Below the pieces are notes generated by a model that saw only the letters and a program-made list of their open reading frames with translations, ran no database searches and was not told where the DNA came from. A stretch of 64,000 nucleotides of DNA, taken from NCBI RefSeq assembly GCF_043290135.1, contig NC_134701.1, positions 101,716,702-101,780,701 on the forward strand. The letters are read 5' to 3'. This DNA is from Rhipicephalus microplus. Its lineage: Eukaryota > Arthropoda > Arachnida > Ixodida > Ixodidae. Positions 36,061 to 45,591 of the stretch are shown piece by piece. Numbering within the stretch: the first letter of the stretch is position 1; each line of letters begins with the position of its first letter. The position numbers and the translations under genes are program-made.

Positions 36061-36479
36061 ACGAACACCATCAGTACTTCATGCTGACTCGCCACCTTTT
36101 TAAGGTTGTATGTATGAATATATGGTATATTATGAATATATGATACAAACAGCTACTAGTGAGCACCCGTCCTATTCGTGTGTTTTCTTTGTGCGGTCGT
36201 GGTTTCGTCGCGAAATTGACTATTCAATTCAGGCATTCATGTCTATTTACAGCACATGTTTAATGTCTGTAGCACAATATTACATGATATTTTCGTATTC
36301 ATATTTGAATGTTCAAGAGAACAGCAGCCGCGCCAATTGTGTCAATTGTATACAATTTCCCAATTTTGCACAAAACCTTTATGATATGCCCAACCAGCCT
36401 CGATTATTTCTCAGTATTGTTAGTTTTATTGAGAAACACAAAATTCATTATTCAACGTAAGTTTGCGCATCACCATCGA

Positions 36480-36669
36480 ATTGATTGATGTGCGCAGTTT
36501 AATGTCTTAAAGCCACCATTTGATTATGAGACGCCTTGGGGGAGGGCTCCAGAAATTTCGGCCGCCTGGAGTTCTTGTGCACCCAAATCTAAGCAAATGG
36601 GCCTACAGTATTTTTGCCTGCATAAAAAATGCAGCTGAGTATCTTGGCGACTAAACCGTCGAGGCGGGG
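36480..36669 (-). mobile_element. Ruka-type SINE with internal deletion
   Basis: Minus-strand read: CCCCGCCTCGACGGTTTAGT head, then a jump straight to GCTGCATTTTTTATG, then TTTGGGTGCAC, CTCCAGGCGG, and the ATTAAACTG..CATCAATCAA tail. About 50 bases that should carry the B box are missing, so it cannot have an intact internal Pol III promoter. Confidence 0.8.
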
Positions 36670-37510
36670 TCATCACCATCCAATCTAATACTGATGCGCC
36701 AAGTGTAATTATAACTTTTAATTGACTATATTCTAACCTCACAGCAAAGTAAAAGAGTAGAACTGTTTAAAAGTTCTCCTCCTCCTTTCTATGATGTTTA
36801 TAACGCTTTTTAAGTCGCTTTTGCCAGAGTGCGCTTTCGCTCTGAGGAAAAGTGCTTTTTGATTTGGAAGTGGCTACTAATACTCGCTGTCACAGGAGAA
36901 AATATTTTTTTCCTATATTACTCTGCCATGCAGATGCCATTCAATAACGAGTACTAGTATGAGTGCTGGCCATCTTTCAGATTGATTTATGAGGTTTTTG
37001 CAGCCTTAAGCGACAATAAGGAAAATGTTATTCCACTTGTTTCTTTTCGCCACCCCCTTGAGCTCCTCTTTTATGAATATCTGGAATTTCTGGGTCGCCT
37101 GTAAAACAGTTTGACAAGCTCGCCGAATGCTACTATATATTTACCCCTATATTTTAGAACGTCCCTTCACTAAATGCTTCACCTTGACTTGAGAAAATTG
37201 ATTCCAGCGCAGTCTTTAGGCAGAGCAAGTCACTCAATATCAGGGATAATTTGCAGCGATTCTCGAGAAACGCAGCGCCATTTTTAGACAAGCGGTGACG
37301 CTGTGTTCAGCTAGTTCAAGTGAAGGATGAGATTCGAGTCGAGGAGTGTTCGTAAACAGGGAGGTTAGCATTGTTTGCACTGTGGGGCAGTTCAAGAGTG
37401 CTTTTATTGAAATAGCTGCGCTCTCGTGTATATTGAATGAATTAGCGGATGTCAAATAATTTCTACATATATTTTTCCTTTTGTGTGATTTAGTCTAGTT
37501 TGTTGTACTA
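36670..37510. other. No recognised gene
   Basis: AT-rich spacer between two SINE copies; short frames only. Confidence 0.4.
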
Positions 37511-37523
37511 CTGTAAAATTGGA

Positions 37524-37764
37524 GCCTCACCGTAGTGGTCTAGGGACTATGGTACTTGGCTGCTGACCCCCAGGTCAAGGTATCGAATCATGGCTGTGGT
37601 GGCTGCACTTCTGATGGAGGCAGAAACGCTATAGGCTCGTGTGCTCCGATTTGGGTGAACGTTAAAGAACCCCAGGGGGTCAAAATTTCCGGAGCTCTTC
37701 ACTACGACATTTCTCATTACCATATGGTGGTTTTGGGACGTTAAACTGCACATATCAATCAATG
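37524..37764 (+). mobile_element. Ruka-type SINE with diverged target-site duplication
   Basis: Full-length plus-strand copy: head GTAGTGGTCTAGGGACTATG (A box), B-box-like GGTATCGAATCATGG, then the body shared with 41175-41416 through CGATTTGGGTG, GGTTTTGGGACGTTAAAC and the ATCAATCAAT tail. It is flanked by CTGTAAAATTGGA (37511-37523) and CTGCAAATTTGGA (37765-37777), a 13-bp target-site duplication with two differences. This indicates retrotransposition by a LINE machinery. Confidence 0.9.
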
Positions 37765-37777
37765 CTGCAAATTTGGA

Positions 37778-38904
37778 ATTTCATGCTCAAAAATGCTGTA
37801 TTTGTTTTTCCTGAAATCTCCTCCAAATTTAAATTTTCTCCCTGGAAAAGCAAGATATGATGCTCCAAAATATTGCTCCAGATGATAGCTTGGCTGCTCC
37901 ACCTCTGCTAGCTGTAAGTAGTTACTCTTTCGCCCTGCTTTTGTGTGTCCATTTTATGTTCTTTGATGTCGCATTGTTTCAGAGGGACATATTATGTGAT
38001 GCGCTTGGTATTTTACATCTTTAAATCAACAATTCTGCATGGTTAGTATCTAGTGACTCTGTTCAGCTATTGTAATTTTGCCCATTGTTTTTACTCCTGT
38101 ATTATTGTTTCTCCAGTATTCTGAATAGCTGAACACACAACGGTTATTGTAAAATGAAAATGCCATTTTAAGACTGTTTTGTCATTACATTCATTAGAAT
38201 ACCACTAGCCTTGCATAATATGCATAAGGCATGTCGCGATACATGCAAACTGTGGCGTATCAATGTAGTAATTGTAGTGTGCATTGATATAATATTTCAG
38301 TATATTGGAGAAATAAGGCATGCTGCATTGCACCACGCTTCCTTCTGTTTGTATGCTTCACTGCACTGTGCTTCTGTGCTGCATTGAAGCGTGTTAAAAT
38401 TAGTTGATTTCTATGTCCAAATAAAGGCTCTTTTGTTGTACTTTGATATGCATGCATTGGTCGTTACAGCTCCATGCCGTACATTGACGTCTGATTTCTG
38501 GTCTTCTTTTATAGCAAATGGCATTCTGCTCTGCACAATTGAAAAAAGATGTTTGGTTAAGGTACAATTTGTCTCTGAAGCCTGTATGTGCTCTGTGTCT
38601 AATAAAATAAAGCTTGATTTCATTTTTCACTATGGCATGACTTTGTGAACGTTCTGTTATGTGTGACAGCTCATTTTGAGTGATGCCTTCGCATTCAGCT
38701 AGGATTACGTGTTACATGTGAGAGCCTTATATGCCGTGCTTCATATATCCACCATAAAAGCTGTGCTAGGGCCAGTATTACTACACTGTGGCAGGAGCCA
38801 CTACAATAGGACATCTGCACATGAAAGGTCTAGCTAAAGGGTAAGCTTTCACGTGCTTCCACAGGAGCCTACTGGAAAGGGGTCACTCTAATTATGGTAT
38901 TTTT
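37778..38904. other. No recognised gene
   Basis: AT-rich. Overlapping frames on both strands at 38391-38650 (up to 85 codons) are not recognised. Confidence 0.4.
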
Positions 38905-39262
38905 CGCATGGGTGTTGGGGCATTATTTAGCATGAACACCCCAACAGCCTTTTTGCTGTTTAAGAAATTATACCCCTACACTACTTTTGTTTTTTAAGGG
39001 TGTTAGCGAGTCACAGCAATATAACACCCTTACGCCCTTAAGATTGCTTGGGTGTACATTCGCTTTTACACCCTCACTCCCTTAAGGGCACTTGGGTGTA
39101 CATTTGCTTTTACACCCAAAAAATGTTTGTGCCATAGGGTGTAAATTCGGAAATGCCGCCCATGGTATAGGTGTACTCCTGCTTGATACACTCATTTCGT
39201 GGGGTGTAGGGGTGTGAGTTAAAAACTCTATAAAACACCTATATAGGTGTAATTTGGTTTAC
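38905..39262. repeat. Block of GGGTGTA / TACACCC motifs in both orientations
   Basis: At least ten GGGTGT or ACACCC words in alternating orientation, with semi-regular subrepeats such as CTTGGGTGTACATT-CGCTTTTACACCC, which occurs twice in about 60 bases. It ends at GGTGTAATTTGGTTTACAGTG. Similar to 27285-27490. Looks like a MITE-like repeat built of inverted subrepeats. Confidence 0.6.
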
Positions 39263-41160
39263 AGTGCAGTGCTTCTAGTACTGCTTCATGTACGCGTTTT
39301 CGGTTGGATAACATTTCGTGGCATCGGTGTCAACGATAAATGGTAGTTGCTGGCCGTGTCCTGGCAATGCACTCATGATATTTTAAGACAAGCCAGCACA
39401 AAGTCAGTCTGCTTAGCTCCGTTTTATGCAGGATAGCATATTAGTAGGTTTCACTCCGCAAATGGTAGCCAGTCGATCCGTGGGAAGACTTAGGTCTGTC
39501 TGGTGCCTCATGTGTCCTTTTTCTCCAAGCCGTTCATAGAATATACTCAGCACAAATGTGGCCCGTATACAAATACTATGAACAATGGTGTTCAGGTACA
39601 CTCCAAACGTGACTGGATGTTCATATATTCCTAAGAATGAAGGCTACATGCACTGACAATTTAAATACGAGGGCGTTAATAAAAACTGACATTGGCAGCA
39701 TTGACGCGTCGATTCCAAACGATTGATAGGAGACGGCATCTTGCTTATGATATCTCCTATCGAGTGCAGGAGTTTGCAGTTTGAACTTTGAAGAATAATT
39801 AACCGTAGCTGTGCGACCTTTATATTTCATTTGTATAACATATTGAATGTTTCATGTGGAATGCCAGACAGAAGCAGCAGTATATATCTTGTATAGAAGT
39901 TCGTATGCTGTTGTAATTGAAATGTTTGCGAATACATTCTTGTTTTTTTGTTTCTTGACTGCGCAACAACAGCAATGTAATGCATACTGACAAGTAGCTG
40001 TTTCATGGAAAAAAAGAAAAGCGTCTAAGTGTTCATCATATACAGCTGCATCGATCATTGAAATAAAAATTTGGTCATAAGTAAATTCTGTTGTTTTCAT
40101 GCATGGAAAGATGATACACATCTTGGACAATATGCCAAGGTTTATTAGGTCCAACTTGCCGCAGTTCTTTGGTCGCTATATTTTTATAGCGCTGCCGAAT
40201 ACCTCAGAGGTTCGATCATGTTCCCGAGAAGTACATTATTATAGTTGAGAATGAATGTGATATGATCTGAGAGGTGAGTGTAAACAAGGCCGCCATCACA
40301 CCGCGAGATTTATTTGTGTGCTGTTGATATGTAACGAACACTGCCTGTTTAACACTCATGTTCTTCGCGAATAAAACCCGCATGGTTGATAAGCTCTTGC
40401 TACCCAGCGTTGCGTGCTGCCCCTTCTGCTATAGAATTACAAGCGTGAGGGCTGAGCCAGCTGTTCCAAAATAGTTTTGTTATCAGTGCAGCACAAATAA
40501 GCGTTCTTCATCAAAAACTTTCGTGGCTTTTAAAAAGAAAATTCACTTACAGTTCGAACATTGTCATCTTTGGCAAGGTAATCATGTAATATAGGACGGT
40601 TGCCTATCAACATTGCATGGCTAGCTTCAATCAGCACCACTAACACAGGCAGTCGGTGACCACGTCGGCGAGTTGGCTCGTTTTTAGTGATAACACTTAT
40701 GTTTTAATCTTATATCTCTAAAATGAAACGCAAGCTTTTTCGATAAACAAGTGGCTCACAAGCGTATGGAAGTGAGAGCTTGAAGCGATAAACTAGAGAA
40801 CGGGCTTCTTGAATTTCATAACACGTTCTAAACTGTTCGATTGCATTAGGACGAGTTCGGCATAAAAGCAGTCGTTCTCTTTCTCTAATTTTTACGCATG
40901 CGGCGTTTACAATTGACAAAATGGCACATAGCTACAAGTGCGTGAAAAGTTCTGTCTGTAATAGTTAATACTTCTGGAATTACTTTTTCGGAATATTCTT
41001 GAATAAAAGCGTTGCACCTTCCGAGAAAAAAACATCTTGCAACCATAACTTGCTCCCAGCAGCTGTCGATGGTGTGGGTGCACTTCTTGACGTCGGCTGG
41101 ACAGCATTCATTCGAAAAAAAACACTGTATTATGTATTGTCTTTCCTAGAATGCACGAAA
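39263..41160. other. No recognised gene
   Basis: AT-rich; short unrecognised frames on the minus strand (39852-40154, 40710-40919). No repeats seen. Confidence 0.4.
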
Positions 41161-41430
41161 GTCATCCTTTCTTTGCCCCGCAGCGGTGGTCTAGTGGCTA
41201 AGGTACTCGTCTGCTGACCCGCAGGGCACGGGTTCGAATCCCGGCTGCGGCGGCTGCATTTCCGATGGAGGCGGAAATGTTTTAGGCCCGTGTGCTCCGA
41301 TTTGGGTGCACGTTAAAGAACCCCAGGTGGTCGAAATTTCCGGAGCCCTCCACTACGGCGTCTCGCATAATCGTATGGTGGTTTTGGGACATTAAACCCT
41401 ACATATCAATCAATCAGTCATCCTTTCTTT
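41161..41430 (+). mobile_element. Young Ruka-type SINE with perfect 14-bp target-site duplication
   Basis: The element at 41175-41416 is flanked by identical copies of GTCATCCTTTCTTT (41161-41174 and 41417-41430). It begins GCCCCGCAGCGGTGG and has a tRNA-like head. It continues through GATGGAGGCGGAAATG, CCGATTTGGGTGCACG, AAGAACCCCAGGTGG and GGTTTTGGGACATTAAACCC, and ends in ATCAATCAATCA. It is the best preserved copy here. The perfect duplication shows insertion by target-primed reverse transcription. Members move by borrowing LINE enzymes. Confidence 0.96.
41187..41241 (+). promoter_or_regulatory. Internal Pol III promoter (A and B boxes) of the SINE
   Basis: A box TGGTCTAGTGG at 41187-41197 and B box GGTTCGAATCC at 41231-41241 fit consensus exactly, at tRNA-like spacing. 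It is part of a SINE, not a tRNA gene: no acceptor-stem closure or discrete tRNA end follows. Confidence 0.9.
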
Positions 41431-41887
41431 TGCACTTGTAATAGTTTTGCTGAATTGATGCGTTTTCACGATGGTAAGGATTGACAAACGTCACTGAATG
41501 ACCTTCGGTGTTTTTCCAAACATTTTCATTCTTTGCTTGTCACTGAACAGACGTTCTTTTTTTTCTGAACCACATGACCAACCGTGTTGTGTACTATGAG
41601 AAGCGAGCAAGAATGACACAATGACGGTGACATATATGGGAACATTTATTTATACATACACCTATCAAGCACGCGAATGCGCTCGAAGCACGTGCGCAGA
41701 AATGCACACTCAAAGCATTCTACAATTCCCCGAATGTCATCACCGGATGGTTGCTTCCCAAACACTGAAGACTTAGGTTTAATTTAAGAAATGTTCTTTA
41801 GTTGGAGCAACTTGGCAGAACGCGCAGCAACCGGATGGCATGCCTGCATATGCCCCAGTTGTTCCACTCAGCTATATGTGCACTGAG
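41431..41887. other. No recognised gene
   Basis: AT-rich spacer; nothing recognised. Confidence 0.4.
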
Positions 41888-42060
41888 GCGCAGTGTGGAA
41901 AAGTAGTTAGCGCACGCGACTGCTGATTCAATGGTCACGAGTCCAAACCTTGTGTATTTGTCGTGAATTGTTTGTCAATACACAGAAAGTAGATACAGAA
42001 GTACAATATAATGTACTTCTGGATCTACTCTTTGGGTATTGATTGTATATGTCGTGAAAC
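41888..42060 (+). mobile_element. Possible second tRNA-derived SINE, decayed
   Basis: GCGCAGTGTGGAAAAGTAGT and TTAGCGCACGCGACTGCTG are followed by GGTCACGAGTCCAAACC, the order of a tRNA D arm, anticodon arm and T arm. Box A (TGGAAAAGTAG) and box B (GAGTCCAAACC) both differ from consensus. A 66-bp hairpin (41976-42041) lies directly downstream. It is not alignable with Ruka. No target duplication was found, so this is tentative. Confidence 0.4.
41976..42041. repeat. Hairpin with 30-bp arms and 6-base loop
   Basis: Left arm 41976-42005 and right arm 42012-42041; the inner 18 bp (AGTAGATACAGAAGTACA against TGTACTTCTGGATCTACT) have one mismatch and the outer part about four. The loop is ATATAA. 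The overall shape is like a pre-miRNA or a small fold-back element. It lies 3' of the tRNA-like sequence. Confidence 0.88.
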
Positions 42061-42114
42061 TCCAAGCTCTCGGGAATTCAAGCGGGAATTGTATTAAATT
42101 CATTTCTTTTTTTT

Positions 42115-42345
42115 TGAACAGGAACAACTGTTAGTTCCATCAGGAGTAACAGTTCTTCCCTACGCAATCACTTCCTGTCATAAAGAGATAAGTTTCACTC
42201 CTGGTCGTATCGCCCCTCAGAACTACTGAGGACAAAACAGTTCGTCCCCTGGCAGTTACTCCCGAGAGGACGAATCGATCGTCCTATAGAAAGTAATGGT
42301 TGTGGCAATGAAGTTACCCCCCAAAAGGACGAACAACAGAAACCT
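42115..42345. repeat. Chain of short palindromes (GTTACTCC / GGACGAA units)
   Basis: Successive small hairpins such as CAACTGTTAGTTCC..GGAGTAACAGTT, CCTCAGAACTACTGAGG and AGGACGAATCGATCGTCCT follow each other with little spacer. A sparser chain of the same kind is at 1895-2085. Family unknown. Confidence 0.55.
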
Positions 42346-44847
42346 TTTTGCCCATTGTGGCTTAGAGTGTAGCACAGGTGTCAGTCGCTCTGAGCACGAA
42401 CTGAATTACTCGCACCGTTTTATGCAGACAAAATTATGCTCATTTAGTATGGGTTTAGTATTTAGTTTAATTGCTTCTGTTTTATGTTGTGCGCTGGGCA
42501 ACCTAGCGGAGCCATTTTCACTTGCGTTTTAATTATAGACCCTCTCTGGGACCTCAATGAGCTAAAAAAAGGACTGTCAAAGAGTAGAAGCTCAGAATAC
42601 CAAGGAAATCATAAAGAGATAAAAACATAAAAGTTTCAACACGTTAATGGTACATACTCTTCCAAGTTCGAAGTTGTTTCAAGCATGGACCATATATTCC
42701 GCTCAAAAAGTTCCCCTATCTCAAAAAAAACGCGGCCGTGTTTTTAGCTCACTGCTTCAGCCCTTTCCAAACCTGTGGTTTCCCGACACCCCTCAGGGGG
42801 GCGCTTCATCAATTTCGCTGTCTCGTCTTGCCGTTTTTATTGCTTACATTCATGAAGCAAAAGCTGTCACGCAGTTATGGGTTAATCTCTCAATTCTCTC
42901 GAAAAAAGCTGCTCTTCACCCCACAGAGGCCAGCTTTTTCTTTGATTAAATTGAAAAGTTAGCTAAAAAGCTTCTAATTACCATCCACTGCACGAATGAA
43001 AAAAATGTAGGCCATTTAAAGAAATAATAAATAGTAACGTTAGCATGCACCAAATTGTCTAGATTATACAAAATATTTGTAGACATTTTTATGGCAAAAT
43101 CATGGTTAGAGGTATAATTGAACATAACAAAGCCCCAATTGATTATTGTTTTCAGGCAGATACTCGGGTTTTTGTCCCAATAAGAATAATATGACTGTCG
43201 AGATGCCATAGTCGATACTCCAAAAATATGTCCGCCACCAAGATTTTCGTAATACTCAAGTAAATTGAAGTGAACTGGTGTTTTCTCATTTTTTTCTACG
43301 TATACGATTGCCATAAACGTAGAAGGAATATAACTCGCACCCTCGAGTGTAGCAGCGCTAATGTTTAGTCACTTAGCTGCCACGGCGGTTAGATCTAATT
43401 ATATGTTGGTCAATTTTTGTGTGGGTGCTGAAAGTATATATAAGGACTCAACTTGTAAAATGATGACCGGCAATAGCCACTTGTTTATTAATGTTTGTTC
43501 ATTTATCTACGCGAATGAGATGTGCAACTTTAAAAATTCATCTCTTGGACACTAAAGTCCGTCATCAAAGTTATATTAAAAATAGATACGTGCAAGGTGC
43601 TTATAATGTTTTAGGTTGTGTATTGAGACAGTGAACATAAGCCTTACAATTAAGGTCAAAATATTATCTCGATGTGCAACCGAAAAGTGCCAGTGAAATT
43701 TATGAGTGAATTAGCTATATTTTTGTTCCACAATTTTCATAGGACATAAAGTCACATCGCATGTGATGGCACTGATTCATTTCTGGCATAAAAATATGTT
43801 ATGAAGAGGCACGCCATATGAGCCACAGATTCAACTATTCAGGGCTAACCGCTTGGTGTGTTGAATCACTCAACCTCCTCAGTATAATCGACGAGATGCT
43901 CGTAACCAAGAGCATGTCCGCAGCAGACGCCAATATTCGTCTTGCCGCAACGGCACACGACATAACAGATGGCTCAAAGGGAAGTCGATGTGGCCCCACT
44001 TCACGAAAATTGATGGCATGGAATCTGCACTTGCGCGACTCTTGATGAGGCAGGCCGCTCGGTATGGTGCAACTGCGCGGAGGTTAGTGGTCGAATGGTT
44101 CACACGTATGTCTTCAGGCATTGTGAACCATATCCTTGATGACCGAACAATCGAGACGCCTAGAGAAATTTGCAGGACACCATTGATGTCTACAAGACCC
44201 CACCATTTCTCTCACTATCAATCATTCTGGGGGTAGTAATAAAGAAGATTCTTATTTTTTAGAGCAATAAGCATGCACGAGAAGATGTTTAATTCAAAAG
44301 TCGACAAGCGACTCCAACAAGAAAACAAAACAAGCGAGAAACAGTGCCAAGTGACCACTTGTAAGAATTTATCAGCAGAAGAACAAAATCAAGCAGCAAA
44401 TTGCGCAGCAAAAGTTACAGCTTATTCACGGAGAATGGAGGGAGATGATGATGAGTGTGCGAAGCTCTGGAGGTTTCATCGGAGCCCATGAATCTTCCGA
44501 GGATTTCACCCAATTGATTATCATGTAAAGAAGGTGAGTTCGCGCTGCAGCTAATTTACGAGCACTCCACTCTTGTGCCTCGTCTTCCTTGCTAATCCTC
44601 TAAGCACACAGACTGCCGGCGCAAAAGGAAGTACGCCAAGAGCGAACGCATTTCAACGCAAAAAGCGAACGCGGTCGCCTATCACACAAGAGCAAGCAGA
44701 CGCAGCATCCGCCACACCACCATTTCTGTTTAGAAAAAAATGGATTGCCACAAACGTCAATAACACTCAGAGAACATTTCCTTCTTAGACATACTCTAAC
44801 GATGATGACAAAACAGACGTCATTTGCACCATTTCTTACTCATTTTA
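42346..44847. other. No recognised gene; one GC-richer open block
   Basis: At 43818-44236 two overlapping plus-strand frames of 75 and 82 codons, together offset by one frameshift, have balanced composition (for example DGMESALARLLMRQAARYG) unlike the AT-rich surroundings. This may be a decayed coding remnant, but no family is recognised. Elsewhere only short frames were seen. Confidence 0.35.
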
Positions 44848-45396
44848 GGGGCGAAGCTCCTTAAAGTGGCACCTGTTCGTCCCTCGTAGTCGTAGTCGTT
44901 GTGTGTAACAAGTGTTACATTTTGACCTGCAAGGTGGTGCCGGTGGGAGAGTTCTTCCTGTGCGTTGTGGAACAATAAAAAGTTCGCGGCGTGCGCGTTT
45001 ACTAGAAGCCGAATGCTCCTGTCTCTCATTCCCCATTAGCATCCATTGGCATGTTCCAGTAGAAAACACTAGAAGAAGTAGATCTGTTAAAAGCCGACTT
45101 CTACTGTCTCTCATTCCAAGTAGCAGCCATTGTTTACCTCCAAGGTTGTGCCTGGTGAGATTTCTCCTGTGCGTAATTAAACAATAAAACAATTTTGTTC
45201 AAAACGCCGTTGATTGATGAAATAAACCAACGAAAGACACCACATGTTTTCTAAAAGCAAAACGAAAAGACGCCAGATGTTTCTAAAGCAAAACAAAAAG
45301 AAGACGCCAGCTGCTTAACAAAAGACGCCAGGTGTTTTTTATCGGGCGAATTAATGCAAGAAAAATTCACGGTAATACTTCCAGGTGCTTCGCCCA
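44848..45396. mobile_element. Candidate terminal-inverted-repeat element with internal duplication
   Basis: The ends GGGGCGAAGCTCCTTAAAG (44848-44866) and CTTCCAGGTGCTTCGCCCA (45378-45396) are inverted copies of each other with four mismatches in 19. Inside, about 44930-45053 is repeated in diverged form at about 45113-45190 (shared CTGTCTCTCATTCC and AAGGT-GTGCC-GGTG-AG), followed by three or four diverged AAAGACGCCAG-TG units at 45236-45336. No transposase frame. No target duplication could be fixed. Confidence 0.5.
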
Positions 45397-45442
45397 ATCT
45401 CATCATCATTCACCTCGTGGATCTGCCGAAATATTTTTTTCA

Positions 45443-45503
45443 TGGATGGATGGATGGATGGATATGGCTGTACCCTTTTGATCGGGCGGTGGCTAGCGCC
45501 ACC
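45443..45503 (-). repeat. LINE 3' tail: tetranucleotide repeat plus conserved hairpin
   Basis: (GGAT)n at 45444-45463 on the plus strand, then GGTGGC, TAGC loop, GCCACC at 45488-45503. The same hairpin and a GGAT tail occur at 59781-59840. Conserved 3' stem-loops of LINEs are often recognised by their own RT; that role is inferred here. Confidence 0.8.
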
Positions 45504-45591
45504 AAGCCGTAATACCTAATGAACCAAAAACTTTTTTTTCCCTTAAAAAGTGAGTTTGAGGATTCGTACTTTGCAGTAAAGAGTTTAATTT

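Noticed and set aside
41187..41250. tRNA gene
   Set aside because: Consensus A and B boxes are part of a full-length SINE with a target duplication; the cloverleaf does not close.
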